Assembly (NCBI GenBank): GCA_004001285.1
Contig: AP018697.1
Coordinates: 496,001 to 560,000, forward strand
Length of the DNA stretch: 64,000 nucleotides
Direction: 5' to 3'
Origin: Arthrobacter sp. MN05-02
Lineage (GTDB): Bacteria; Actinomycetota; Actinomycetes; Actinomycetales; Micrococcaceae
The notes below the pieces were generated by a model. That model ran no database searches. It saw only the letters and a list, made by a program, of their open reading frames with translations, and was not told where the DNA came from. The translations under genes were made by a program, and so were the position numbers. This document shows, piece after piece, positions 1 to 8,693 of this stretch (its first letter is position 1; every line of letters starts with the position of its first letter).

Positions 1-1177
1 CGGCTCGATCGTCGCCTACTGCCTGTTCGTGAGTGCCATCAGCACCCTCCTGATGCTCGGCGGCGGCGAGTACGGACTGCAGGCGCTCGATATCGGGATC
101 CTCGCACTCGCCGTCGCGTCGGCCGCCGCACTCGTCCGCTACTGCTGGTTCTTCCGCAGCGGCCTCGGTGCCGGGCTGCCCGCACGCCGCTACAACCTGT
201 GGTTGCTGGTACCCAGTGCCGCCCTCTGGTTCCTCGGACTCGCCCAGCCGCACACCGTGTGCGTCGCGGCACTGCCCCTGTGGTTCGCGTGCAATGCGCT
301 CAGCGTCGTCGTCAGCCGGCGCAAGCGTCCGTGGGTGCTCGTCGCGGGCTTTGCCACCCTCCTCGTCCACGTCCCGCTCGGTATCCTGCTCGGCCACACC
401 TTGGCCGGGCCGTTCTGGGAGAACGGCGGAGTGTTCTCCGTCGCCCTCTGGTCCCTGATGACGCCACTGCTCTTCGTGGCGAGCATCTGGTGGTGGGAGA
501 TCGTGCTGCGTCTGGACGACAGCCGTCGCACCTCGGGTGAACTCGCCGTCGCCAGAGAGCGCCTGCGCTTCGCCGCCGACCTGCACGACATCCAGGGCCA
601 TCACCTCCAGGTGATCGCGCTCAAGACGGAACTCGCGGGCCGCCTGCTCGACACCGACCCCGCGGCCGCCAGGCTCCAGATCGCCGAAGCGCAGGGACTC
701 GCTCGCACGGCCATGGAGGACACCCGGGCCCTCGTGCACGGATACCGTGCGGTATCCCTCGCGACCGAGGCGGCCAACGCCGCGGAGGTGCTCCGAGCCG
801 CAGGGATCGAATGCTCGGTCGACGTCGACGGCGACGGGCTCCCGGCGGAGGAGCGGACGTTGTTCGGCCTCGTCATCCGGGAGGCCACCACGAACATCCT
901 GCGCCACTCCGACGCCACCACAGTGGTGCTCACGCTCACGCACGGGGACGGGCGGTTCGTCCTCGGCGTGCGCAACGACGGTGTGACCGGTAGCGCTGAG
1001 CAGCGGCCCGGCGGTTCCGGGATCGACGGCCTGCGCCGTCGTTTCGACGCTGTCGGAGGAGGCATCCACGCAGACCGCGCGGGGAACGCTTTCGTCCTGA
1101 CCGCCTTCGTGCCCGAGGGCGGGACGGCGGATCAGCCCGGCGCGACAGCCGCGACGTCTCTCGGGGCCGAGCTGTGA
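1..1177 (+). CDS. Two-component sensor histidine kinase, HisKA_3 (NarL/DesK type), 5' end outside window
   Basis: The frame is open from base 2, and a hydrophobic segment precedes the first internal GTG at 29, so the gene very probably begins upstream of the window. Several membrane-spanning segments fill the first half. They are followed by a dimerisation/phosphoacceptor helix with the motif DLHDIQGHHLQ (the family form is DLHDxxGHxL, with the phosphorylated His after LHD's DL) and an HATPase_c domain with the N-box REATTNILRH and a glycine-rich G-box (GGSGIDGLRRR). The protein should sense an unknown signal at the membrane and phosphorylate the next gene's product. The stop codon overlaps the GTG start of that response regulator at 1174, so the two are translationally coupled. 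Confidence 0.93.
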   Translation, partial: GSIVAYCLFVSAISTLLMLGGGEYGLQALDIGILALAVASAAALVRYCWFFRSGLGAGLPARRYNLWLLVPSAALWFLGLAQPHTVCVAALPLWFACNALSVVVSRRKRPWVLVAGFATLLVHVPLGILLGHTLAGPFWENGGVFSVALWSLMTPLLFVASIWWWEIVLRLDDSRRTSGELAVARERLRFAADLHDIQGHHLQVIALKTELAGRLLDTDPAAARLQIAEAQGLARTAMEDTRALVHGYRAVSLATEAANAAEVLRAAGIECSVDVDGDGLPAEERTLFGLVIREATTNILRHSDATTVVLTLTHGDGRFVLGVRNDGVTGSAEQRPGGSGIDGLRRRFDAVGGGIHADRAGNAFVLTAFVPEGGTADQPGATAATSLGAEL

Positions 1178-1776
1178 TCCGCCTGATCCTCGCGGATGAC
1201 GAGCACCTGATCCGCGGGGCCCTCGTCGCGTTGCTGGGACTTGAATCCGACCTCGAGATCGTGGCGAGCACGGACAACGGGACCGACGCCGTCCGGCTCG
1301 CGAAAGAGTACGTGCCCGACGTGTGCGTGCTGGACCTCGAGATGCCCCCGACCGACGGCATCTACGCCGCCGAGGAGATCCTCCGTACCGTCGCGACGCG
1401 CGTCGTCATCGTGACGCGGCATGCCCGGCCCGGCGTCCTGCGGAGGGCGCTCGCGAGCAGGGTGGCGGGTTTCGTCCCGAAATCGACACCCGCGGACCAC
1501 CTCGCGAACGTCATCCGCGACGTCGCCGCCGGTCGCCGGTACGTGGATCCGGACATTGCGGCAAGTGCCCTGACGGGAGAGCACTGCCCCCTGACCATCC
1601 GGGAGCTCGACGTCCTGCGGCACGGGCGGCAGGGCGCGAGCGTGCAGGCCATCGCCCGCGAGCTGCACCTCGCCCCGGGAACCGTGCGGAACTACGTCTC
1701 CTCGGCGTTGGCGAAGCTCGACGTACCATCCCGACACGAGGCCGCCGCCCTGGCATGGGAGCAAGGCTGGATCTGA
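1174..1776 (+). CDS. NarL/LuxR-family response regulator
   Basis: This 200-residue protein has an N-terminal receiver domain: an acidic pair DD near residue 8, a phosphoacceptor Asp in VCVLDLEMP, and a conserved Lys in FVPKSTP. The C-terminal LuxR-type helix-turn-helix begins at LTIRELDVL and includes the recognition helix region GTVRNYVSSAL. It overlaps the upstream kinase by 4 nt, so it is almost certainly that kinase's cognate DNA-binding partner. The promoter it controls cannot be read from the sequence. The HTH segment LRHGRQGASVQAIA departs slightly from the common LRLxxxGxSxxEIA form but keeps the helix spacing. Confidence 0.93.
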   Translation: MIRLILADDEHLIRGALVALLGLESDLEIVASTDNGTDAVRLAKEYVPDVCVLDLEMPPTDGIYAAEEILRTVATRVVIVTRHARPGVLRRALASRVAGFVPKSTPADHLANVIRDVAAGRRYVDPDIAASALTGEHCPLTIRELDVLRHGRQGASVQAIARELHLAPGTVRNYVSSALAKLDVPSRHEAAALAWEQGWI

Positions 1777-1813
1777 CGTGCTCGCCTTCCGGCGGTTGTG
1801 GGAGCATAGCGTC

Positions 1814-2420
1814 ATGACTGAACAGCAGCCAGCCAGTCCCTTCGATCCCGCCCCCGGGGTCGCGCCCGGCACGCCTGAGGATCCCCGGCAGGGGGGCGGC
1901 AGCGAGGCTCCGGCGGACAACCGCCCGACGTCGCTCGCGGAGCTCGTGGACGAACCGGCGAAGGTCATGCGCATCGGCACCATGCTCAAGCAGTTGCTGG
2001 GAGGAGGTCCGTACCGCACCGCTCGACGACGCGGGCCGCACCAGGCTCGCCTCCATCCACGAGCGCTCCGTCAAGGAACTCGAGGACGGCCTCGCGCCCG
2101 AGCTGGTCGAGGAACTGCATCGGATCAACCTGCCGTTCGGGAACGATTCGGTGCCCACCGACGCGGAACTGCGTGTGGCCCAGGCGCAGCTCGTGGGCTG
2201 GCTCGAGGGCCTGTTCCACGGTATCCAGGCGGCGCTCGCAGCGCAGCAGATGGCGAACCAGCAGCTCGCGGCCCGCCTCCAGTTGCGCGAGCTCCCTCCG
2301 GGCACCGTCATCGCGCCCGGGGTGGTCATCGGCGAGGACGGCGAACCGAAGCGCACCCCGCCCGTGCGCCAAGCCCAGGCGGCCAAGGCGGACAGCCACG
2401 GGCCCGGCCAGTACCTGTAA
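1814..2420 (+). CDS. bpa: Bacterial proteasome activator Bpa/PafE (DUF2587), frame broken near 2000
   Basis: Bpa forms an ATP-independent dodecameric ring that opens the actinobacterial 20S proteasome. The first half (ATG 1814, SLAELVDEPAKVMRIGTMLKQLL) and second half (LEDGLAPELVEEL, DAELRVAQAQLVGWLEGLFHG) are clear family signatures. The protein ends in GQYL, the C-terminal motif that docks on the proteasome alpha ring. The halves lie in different frames. Removing one G from the GGG run at 1999-2001 restores LLEEVRTAPLDDAGRTRL, exactly as in the family. Because the rest of the protein is well kept, a sequence error is more likely than a true pseudogene. The corrected length is about 200 residues. 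Unlike known Bpa proteins it has a Pro/Gly-rich N-terminus and a linker before GQYL. Confidence 0.9.
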
Positions 2421-2427
2421 CGCGTAG

Positions 2428-2896
2428 GTGGCATTCTTCGCAGCAGCGCGGCAGGGACGGAAGGACGACGCCGAACTCGGCACGGGGGTCTGGCGTCGCG
2501 CCCCACGACCGCTTCCGCCGTGGACTGGACCGCTACCACCAGATCCTCGAGGGCATCGAGGACGACGACGTCTACAACGAACTCGTGGTGATCGCCGACG
2601 AGCTCGGCGCCATGCTGCCGCGCGTGCGTGCCGTCTGCTCGAGCGCCCAGGCCTCGTCACCGAGCACCGGCCTGGACATCCCCGGCGCGCTCCTGCAGGT
2701 GCACCGCGCCCTGTCGCGTGCGGGCAATACCCTTGCGACGACGGCCGAGGCGGCCGCGATGACCCGGCTCGACGGCGAGCGGTGGGGCATCGCGTCCGCT
2801 GGGCTGGACAACGTTCGCCGCCGGGCCCAGCTGGTGGCGGACGACGTCGAGGAGGCCGAACGCGCGATGCCGGGCGGCCGGCCGCAGGGTCAGTAG
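2428..2896 (+). CDS. Conserved actinobacterial hypothetical protein downstream of bpa, frame broken near 2486
   Basis: The body of the protein (2500-2896) reads FRRGLDRYHQILEGIEDDDVYNE and onward, a helical, acidic protein with a repeated leucine pattern. It ends before the converging minus-strand gene, with a few bases of overlap. The likely start is GTG 2428 (MAFFAAARQGRKDDAEL), 8 nt after bpa, but it is in another frame. Deleting one G from the GGGGG run at 2484-2488 joins the two into one protein of about 155 residues. I do not recognise a characterised family. Position suggests an operon with bpa. Start and N-terminal sequence are the uncertain parts. Confidence 0.65.
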
Positions 2897-4422
2897 AACA
2901 GCAGGGTGCTCCCCGGTGCGACGGCGATGTCCCAGACCTCCAGGTCCTGGCCGCCGCACACGCCTCGGTTCCCCGTCGGCACTCCCCGGATGAACGGGGT
3001 CGACCGGTACTCGTCCACATAGGGGTAGCCGCGCTCGTTCAGCACGGTCAGCACACGCCGCTCCGCCTCGGGGTCGCGGTCGGCGGAGGCCCGGGACGGC
3101 TCGCGCAGGTAGGCGGAGAAGCCGTCGGGCCAGCGGATCAGGACGGGGCGGCCGTTGAACTCGAACCAGACGCAGGCCTCGCCCGCCCCGGTGGCTGCCC
3201 GGAACGTCCCGAGCAGGCTCTGCGGGAGGTTCTGGGCGTCCCGTCCCTCGGCAGGCCGGATGCCGACGATCGATTCCGGGTCCAGGGACCCAGGTGCCGC
3301 ACCGCTCGTCGCCAGCGCCAGCTGCTCCTCCGGCATCGCATCGATGGCATCACGCAGTTCGTTTGGAAGCGCCACCGGGTCCCCGGCGATCGTGGTCGCT
3401 TCCCCTCTCCGGCGGTCGGCCAGGATGAGCACCGAGCCGTCGCCGTCGATCGGGCTGAGCACGCCGTTCGCCTCGCGCACCAGGAACACGAGTTGGTGGG
3501 GCGGGAAGAAGTTGCGGCTGTAGGGGCGCTCCAGGGTGCTCCGGCCGGTGACATCGAGGGTCAGGACATCCCGATCGGCCGCGCCCTTCACGATCTGGAC
3601 CACGGGGGCCCGCTGCAGGATCCGCATCTCGCCGTCGACGACCGTCGGTTCCACGCTGGTGGCGGCGATGACCGCGACGACGTCCGCGAGTCCGAACAGA
3701 CGTTCCGTCGTGCCGGCAGGACCGGGCGCGGTGCGGGGGACGAGCGCGACGGCCAGGGCTGCCACGATCAGGACGAGGCACACCGCACCGACGACGGTCT
3801 GGATGTGTCGACGGGGTGCCGCACCCCGCCTGTCCCCAGCCGGCATCGGCCCGTCGTCCGGGCGGTCGACCGGCACGGGACCGGCGGGGCGGCTCTCCCC
3901 GGCGATGGCGGCACCGGGGAGGCTGCCGCGGCTGTGCTCGAGTTCCCGGTCGGGAAGGGAGAGTGCCGGGTCGACGGCGGCGAGGACGGCCGGCAGCGCC
4001 ACGTCCGGGGCCGGCCCGACGGACAGCATGCGTGCGCACCTGGCCTGGACGGCGGGGAGCTGCCGCACGTCCTGCCCCGCGGCCCGGGCCGCGTCCTCCG
4101 CGCTCAGGCCGTCCCAGTGGAGCAGGAGCAGGAACTCGCGCTCGCCGGGGGAGAGCGCCGCGAGCGCGCCGTACAGGGGGAAGGCGCTGGAGACGCGGGG
4201 TGGCAGGTCCGGTGGGATGTACCGTTCGAGGGCTGCCCGGGTCGCCAGCAGGACCGGCACGATGTCGGGCCCGCCGTCGGGCTCGGCGTCGAGCGCCTCG
4301 ACGGCCTCCAGTGCCGCCGCCGAGGCGAGGCGCACCGACAGGGAGCGCCGGAAGGCGTACCGGAAGGCATCGTCGTGCAGTGCGTCCCGCCGCCCGTCCC
4401 GCGTCGCGCGCATCGTCCGCAC
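2890..4422 (-). CDS. Single-pass membrane protein with sigma-70 region-4-like N-terminal domain
   Basis: The product is 510 residues. Residues about 86-134 (LSPGEREFLLLLHWDGLS and the following helix) look like the helix-turn-helix region 4 of ECF sigma factors, where the pattern is LPxxxREvLxLrxwdGLSxxEIA. A Pro/Gly-rich stretch leads to one transmembrane helix at about 208-229, and roughly 280 residues follow on the outside. No region 2 is visible, so it is not a complete sigma factor. It could be a membrane-anchored regulator that signals across the membrane, or a protein that only borrowed the fold. The start is GTG 4422; an ATG three codons in (4411-4413) is an alternative. Function is unassigned. 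Confidence 0.75.
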   Translation of the reverse strand: MRTMRATRDGRRDALHDDAFRYAFRRSLSVRLASAAALEAVEALDAEPDGGPDIVPVLLATRAALERYIPPDLPPRVSSAFPLYGALAALSPGEREFLLLLHWDGLSAEDAARAAGQDVRQLPAVQARCARMLSVGPAPDVALPAVLAAVDPALSLPDRELEHSRGSLPGAAIAGESRPAGPVPVDRPDDGPMPAGDRRGAAPRRHIQTVVGAVCLVLIVAALAVALVPRTAPGPAGTTERLFGLADVVAVIAATSVEPTVVDGEMRILQRAPVVQIVKGAADRDVLTLDVTGRSTLERPYSRNFFPPHQLVFLVREANGVLSPIDGDGSVLILADRRRGEATTIAGDPVALPNELRDAIDAMPEEQLALATSGAAPGSLDPESIVGIRPAEGRDAQNLPQSLLGTFRAATGAGEACVWFEFNGRPVLIRWPDGFSAYLREPSRASADRDPEAERRVLTVLNERGYPYVDEYRSTPFIRGVPTGNRGVCGGQDLEVWDIAVAPGSTLLFY

Positions 4423-4524
4423 CCCCGCCCTCCGGCCCGGTACCGCCGTCCGGCGATACCACGCAGGCTGATAGTTGTCGGTGGGAACAGAAATAAATGG
4501 GAAGTGCCGTTGGTTCCCGCCTGT

Positions 4525-5364
4525 ATGACTACTTCACCAAACCTTACGTTCAACGACGGCCAGATCATCCCCCAGCTCGGGTACGGAGTCTGGCAGGTCG
4601 AGGACAGCGTCGCCGAGGACGTCGTGGGCAAGGCCTTCAAGGCCGGCTACCGCCACATCGACACCGCCATGATCTACGGCAACGAAGCCGGCGTGGGACG
4701 CGCCATCGCCTCATCGGGCCTGAGCCGCGACGAACTGTTCATCACCACCAAGCTGTGGAATGCGGACCAGGGCTACGACAGCACCCTCAGGGCGTTCGAC
4801 GCGTCCATGGAGCGACTGGGGCTCGAGAGCCTCGACCTGTACCTGATCCACTGGCTGCAGCCCAAGCAGGGCAAGTACCTGGACACGTGGAAGGCCTTCA
4901 TCGAACTGCAGAAGCAGGGTCGCGTGAAGAGCATCGGCGTCTCCAACTTCACCGTCGAGGCCCTCGACGAGATCATCGACGCGACCGGCGTGGTGCCCGT
5001 CATCAACCAGGTCGAGACCCACCCGTACCTCAACCAGTCCGAGCTCCGCGCCTTCGAGGCGGAGAAGGGCATCCTGCACGAGTCGTGGTCGCCCATCGGC
5101 TCCGGCAAGGGACTGCTCGACGACGCCGTGCTGCAGGACATCGCGCAGAAGCGGAACGCCACACCGGCGCAGGTCGTACTCGCCTGGCATGTCGCGCTCG
5201 GCAATGTGGTGATCCCCAAGTCCGTCACGGAATCGCGCATCATCGAGAACTGGGAGTCACTCGACGTGAAGCTCGAGGACGAGGACATCGACGCCATCAA
5301 CGGCCTCGACAAGGGCCCCGCGGGCCGCATCGGCGCTGATCCGGCGACGTCCGACTTCGCCTAG
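4525..5364 (+). CDS. Aldo/keto reductase
   Basis: A 279-residue NADPH-dependent oxidoreductase of the AKR family (2,5-diketo-gluconate reductase-like). The catalytic tetrad is readable: Asp in YRHIDTAMIYGNE, Tyr in the same segment, Lys in TTKLWN and His in YLIHWL. The family signature VKSIGVSNF and the coenzyme-binding IPKSVTESRI near the C-terminus are intact. I start at ATG 4525 (MTTSPNLTFNDG), which matches usual AKR N-termini; reading frames continuing upstream are shadows. It stands alone, ending before a strong bidirectional terminator at 5396-5432. The substrate cannot be told from the sequence. Confidence 0.93.
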   Translation: MTTSPNLTFNDGQIIPQLGYGVWQVEDSVAEDVVGKAFKAGYRHIDTAMIYGNEAGVGRAIASSGLSRDELFITTKLWNADQGYDSTLRAFDASMERLGLESLDLYLIHWLQPKQGKYLDTWKAFIELQKQGRVKSIGVSNFTVEALDEIIDATGVVPVINQVETHPYLNQSELRAFEAEKGILHESWSPIGSGKGLLDDAVLQDIAQKRNATPAQVVLAWHVALGNVVIPKSVTESRIIENWESLDVKLEDEDIDAINGLDKGPAGRIGADPATSDFA

Positions 5365-5395
5365 GCCGTCCGCAGGTACAGCCTGCTGCACGGAT

Positions 5396-5432
5396 GACAG
5401 GAGCCGCCCGGCGATGCCGGGCGGCTCCTGTC
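5396..5432. terminator. Bidirectional hairpin terminator between the aldo/keto reductase and fliW
   Basis: A perfect 17-bp inverted repeat (5396-5412 with 5416-5432) surrounds a 3-nt loop. It lies between two converging genes, so it probably ends both transcripts. There is no long T tract, as is usual for actinobacterial terminators. Confidence 0.85.
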
Positions 5433-5446
5433 GTTCCCGCCGGACG

Positions 5447-5818
5447 TCAGGCGGCCCGGGTCAGCGCCGCGCGCAGCGGGTAGTCCGAACCCTCGAGGAC
5501 CACCTGGGCGCACCGCCCGGTCGCAGGGTCCAGGACGATCGGTGCCGCCAGGTTCACCGTGGTGCCGCCCGGGGCGGGATTCGCGACGACGAACAGGTGG
5601 GCTTCCGGCACGTCCGGTCCGAGCACGTCCCGCTGCGCGTCCGAGAAGCGCGGGCTGTAGGCCGGCACGTAGGTCGCGGCGTCGAGCAGGAACAGGCGCA
5701 CGCCGGTGTCGTCGGCAGAGGTGAGGGTGAACAGACCATCGGCGCCCTGCACCTCCTCAAGGCGGAACTCGGTGCGCGGCGCGAGGCCGGGGGGAGGAGT
5801 CACGAAATCCGCCCTCAT
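5447..5818 (-). CDS. fliW: Flagellar assembly factor FliW
   Basis: This 123-residue protein matches FliW: LFLLDAATYVPAYSP, then the conserved block ANPAPGGTTVNLAAPIVLDP, and a C-terminal VVLEGSDYPLR. In Firmicutes and epsilonproteobacteria FliW binds the translational repressor CsrA and releases flagellin mRNA from it, while free flagellin competes for FliW. csrA is at the far end of this same locus and the fliC leader carries matching GGA sites, so the same role is likely here. Its ATG overlaps the flgL stop by 4 nt, and it is the last gene of the flgN-flgK-flgL-fliW transcript. Confidence 0.92.
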   Translation of the reverse strand: MRADFVTPPPGLAPRTEFRLEEVQGADGLFTLTSADDTGVRLFLLDAATYVPAYSPRFSDAQRDVLGPDVPEAHLFVVANPAPGGTTVNLAAPIVLDPATGRCAQVVLEGSDYPLRAALTRAA

Positions 5819-6690
5819 CGCAGGAAGTCCATCAGGGAGGGCTGGAGCACGCGCGCCGAGACGGCGAGGGCGCTCTGGTAGGCGGTCTCCTGCAGTTTGA
5901 GGTCCAGGATGATGGACGCGAGGTCGATGTCTTCCACGGCGGCGCGTTCTCCTTCGAGTGCCAGCGAGGCGTCGGTGACCGTGTCCTTGGCTTCGAGGAG
6001 CCGTGCGTGGCGTGTGCCGATCTCGCTGTGATGTGAGGTGAGGTCCTGGATGCGTTGCTGAAGTGGCGCGAGGTGGACGGACACGTCCTTGCCGGCGCGC
6101 AGGTCGGCGGCAATGGTGTCCAGCAGGGCGAACGCCGAGCCGGCACCGCTGCCGAAGACCGCAGCCCCGTCCGCGTCGACGCGGACCGTCCGGTCCGGGC
6201 CCACCCGTCGCTCGACCGTCCCCCCGGCGGCGAACGTGAGGTCCGGACCGAGTGCGGTGGGGGCATCCGTGTTCCCGGCGAACAGGAACCGGCCCGCGTA
6301 GGTCGCGTTGGCCTGCGCCGCGAGGTCGCTCCGCAGGGATTCGATGTCGAGCGCGAGGGCCTCGCGGGCCGCCGGCGGCAGCGAGGAGTTGGATCCCTGC
6401 AGCGTGAGGTCGTTCACCCGGTCCAGCGCGCGCTTCGAGGTCGTCATCGCGTTGTCGAGCTGGGCCAGCCAGCCCTCCCCGTCGGAGATGTTCCGCCCGT
6501 ACTGTTCGGTGGCGCGGATCTCCGCACGGACGCGCAGTGCCTCGGCCGCCCCGGCAGGATCGTCGGACGGGCGGTTGATGGCCTTCTGGCTGCTCGCCTT
6601 CTCCTGCAGGTCCGCGAGTCGTGCGAGATTGGTCTGCAGGGAGCGCTGGGCTCCGTGCAGCATGGTCTGGTTGGTGACGCGTGTGATCAT
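5815..6690 (-). CDS. flgL: Flagellar hook-associated protein 3 FlgL
   Basis: A 291-residue flagellin-fold protein. The N-terminal D0/D1 helix begins MITRVTNQTMLHGAQRSLQ and carries the family block INRPSDDPAGAAEALRVR; the C-terminal helix (YQSALAVSARVLQPSLMDFLR) closes the coiled coil. FlgL is the junction protein between the hook and the flagellin filament and is exported by the flagellar type III system. It follows flgK by 12 nt and overlaps fliW, so all three share the sigma-28-like promoter ahead of flgN. Confidence 0.94.
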   Translation of the reverse strand: MITRVTNQTMLHGAQRSLQTNLARLADLQEKASSQKAINRPSDDPAGAAEALRVRAEIRATEQYGRNISDGEGWLAQLDNAMTTSKRALDRVNDLTLQGSNSSLPPAAREALALDIESLRSDLAAQANATYAGRFLFAGNTDAPTALGPDLTFAAGGTVERRVGPDRTVRVDADGAAVFGSGAGSAFALLDTIAADLRAGKDVSVHLAPLQQRIQDLTSHHSEIGTRHARLLEAKDTVTDASLALEGERAAVEDIDLASIILDLKLQETAYQSALAVSARVLQPSLMDFLR

Positions 6691-6702
6691 GGTGGCCTTC
6701 CC

Positions 6703-8087
6703 CTAGCGTCCGACGATTCCCATACGGTTGATGAGGACGTCGAGCATCTCGTCGACGGCCGTCATCACGCGCGCGGCGCCCTGGTAGGCGTGCTGGTACT
6801 GCAGCAGGTTGACCTGTTCCTCATCCATGCTCACGGAGCCGGCGCCGAGCTGCTGCTGCAGCGCGGTGGTCGCCGACACCTCGGCGAGCGCGTTGCCCTG
6901 CAGTTCCGTCCGTGCCGCAGCGCCGAGGTCGGCGACGAAGGCGGACCAGGCGGCATCGGGGAGCCGGTACCGGTGCCGATCCCGGAGATCGCATCGGCGA
7001 CCGAGCCGTCATAGGCGCCTGCACCGGGAGCGCCTGCGGCGAGGTCCCCGAGGCGGGCCGGGAGGACCGTCAGGGACGCGGCTGCACGGTTCGGCTGGTA
7101 GGCGAAGAACGGACCCTTGCCGGCGCCGCTGTGCAACGTGTTCACCTGGTCGGCGAGCTTCGCGGCGAACGCGTCGTACCCGGCAGCGGCCTGTGCCAGC
7201 GCTCCTCCGGCGTCGGCGGGGGCAAGGAGCGAGAGGGTCGCTGCCAGTTCGCCGCTCTCCACTCCGGCGGAGGCGCCCGGCCGGTGGGCCCACTCGACCC
7301 GGACCGTGCCGGGGCCGTCGAGCCGTGCGGGTCCGGTGACCTGCAGGGCGCGCGCCGTGGTGCCCGAGACCAGCGCGTTGCCGGCCAGCAGGACGTCGGC
7401 GGTGCCGTCGGCGTTCTCACGGACCGTGGCGCCGGTCAGCCCGGCGAGAGTGGCGGTCAGGGTGGTGCGGCGGTCCAGGAGTTGGTTCGCGGAGGTGCCG
7501 GAGGCGACGGCGGACCGGATCTGCCGGTTCAGGTCGGCGATCTGCATGGCGGCGTCATTGACCTCGGTGACGAGGGTGCCGGCCGAGGAGCGGAGCGAGG
7601 CCCACTGGTCCTCGACCGCGCGGTATCCCGCCGAGACGCGCGCCGTGAGTTCGCCGGCCGCGGAGAGCAGCGAGGACGCCGAGGCGTCCTTCTCCGGATG
7701 GTTGGAGAGTTCCTGCCAGCCGGCCCAGAAGTCCTGCAGGGAGGCGGAGACGCCATGCGTGCCCGGCTCGCCGAGGCTGCCCTCGAGCGCCGAGTAGGCC
7801 TGGGCGCGTACAGCGGTGTAACCGGCTGCACCCGCGGTGATGCGCACCCGCGCCTCGAGATGGACGTCGTTGAGCCGCGCGATACCCTCGACGAGCACGC
7901 CCTCCCCGGCCCGCGTCCCGCTCGTGAACATCGTGGGCCGCACCGGGGCCGCGGCCGAGGTCTCGAGCCGCTGGCGCGTATAGCCTTGGGTGGTGGCATT
8001 GGCGATGTTCTGCCCTATGACGTCGAGGCCGGCCCGCGCGGCAGCAAGGCCGGAGTAGGCAGTGTTGAGTCCGCTGAAAGTGCTCAT
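6703..8087 (-). CDS. flgK: Flagellar hook-associated protein 1 FlgK, frame broken near 6960
   Basis: FlgK joins the hook to FlgL. The N-terminus at ATG 8087 (MSTFSGLNTAYSG) has the classic hook/rod block DVIGQNIANATTQGYTRQR. The C-terminal block (SMDEEQVNLLQYQHAYQGAA, then VDEMLDVLINRMG) is in another frame and ends at 6703. Adding one G to the GGGG run at 6958-6961 joins them as GSPDAAWSAFVADL, giving about 461 residues. Without repair the protein would lose its C-terminal D0 helix, which FlgK needs for export and assembly. It sits 7 nt after flgN, its likely export chaperone. Confidence 0.9.
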
Positions 8088-8094
8088 CGTCCCG

Positions 8095-8580
8095 CTAGAG
8101 GTCCTTGTTGAAGAGGGTCGGTCGGCCATGGCCCTGGGTGGTCTCACCGTCGGCCGCGTAGGTGCCCGCGCCCGTATTGATGCCCGCCAGGGTCTCCTGC
8201 GTGGAGCGGCTCGCCGCCCGGAGGAACTGCTGGTTGCTGTCGCGGACCGCGGCGATCTGCGCCACGAGGACCGTCATGGCCCGGAGGTGGTCGGCGAGGA
8301 GTTCCCCCCACGGCCCCTCCGGGGCGGCTGCCGCGAGTTCACGGAGGCTGGCGCCGTCGTGGATACCCCACTCCGTCGCGACGCCCGAGGCATGCACTGC
8401 ACGTGCAAGCCCGGTGTCGCGCAATCGCTCGAGCACCTGCTCCACCTCGCGGGTGGCATGGTGCAGCCAGCGCGTCTTGCCGGAGGTCAGCAGGAGCTGC
8501 TCCTCCTCCAACTTGAAGACGAGGAGTTCGAGTAGTTCACGCTCCTGCCAGAGCAGGGCGGAGAGATCCTGGACGCTCAC
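8095..8580 (-). CDS. flgN: FlgN-type flagellar export chaperone
   Basis: A 161-residue, mostly helical protein. Long amphipathic helices (LLWQERELLELLVFKLEEEQ at the start) are typical of FlgN, which binds FlgK and FlgL before export. I place the start at GTG 8580, preceded by AAAGGAGG at 7 nt; an upstream ATG at 8637 lies ahead of this and over the sigma-28-like promoter. First gene of the transcript flgN-flgK-flgL-fliW. The call rests on position and helical pattern as much as on residue identity, since FlgN is poorly conserved. Confidence 0.85.
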   Translation of the reverse strand: MSVQDLSALLWQERELLELLVFKLEEEQLLLTSGKTRWLHHATREVEQVLERLRDTGLARAVHASGVATEWGIHDGASLRELAAAAPEGPWGELLADHLRAMTVLVAQIAAVRDSNQQFLRAASRSTQETLAGINTGAGTYAADGETTQGHGRPTLFNKDL

Positions 8581-8627
8581 GGTGCCACCTCCTTTCCGGT
8601 GCCACGGGACGGGTGGAACCGGAAGAA

Positions 8628-8655
8628 CTATCGGCATTGCCCGCCGCGATGTAAG
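8628..8655 (-). promoter_or_regulatory. Sigma-28-like promoter of flgN-flgK-flgL-fliW
   Basis: On the minus strand, CTTACA (8655-8650), 15 nt, then CCGATAG (8634-8628). This matches the elements before fliC, flgB, flbD and fliM. Transcription would start near 8621, about 40 nt before the flgN GTG. Confidence 0.75.
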
Positions 8656-8693
8656 GCCGCCAGGCGTGTGGTCGACAATCTACCAGCCGGGGC

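Noticed and set aside
2428..5364. A 978-codon plus-strand frame covering the complement of the 510-residue membrane protein and ending as the aldo/keto reductase
   Set aside because: Only its last 280 codons look like protein. The rest is Arg/Gly/Pro-rich shadow of the minus-strand gene, and the reductase has its own ATG at 4525.
6958..6961. FlgK frameshift as a phase-variation switch
   Set aside because: A run of only four G is too short for frequent slippage, and many unrelated genes in the window show the same kind of break.
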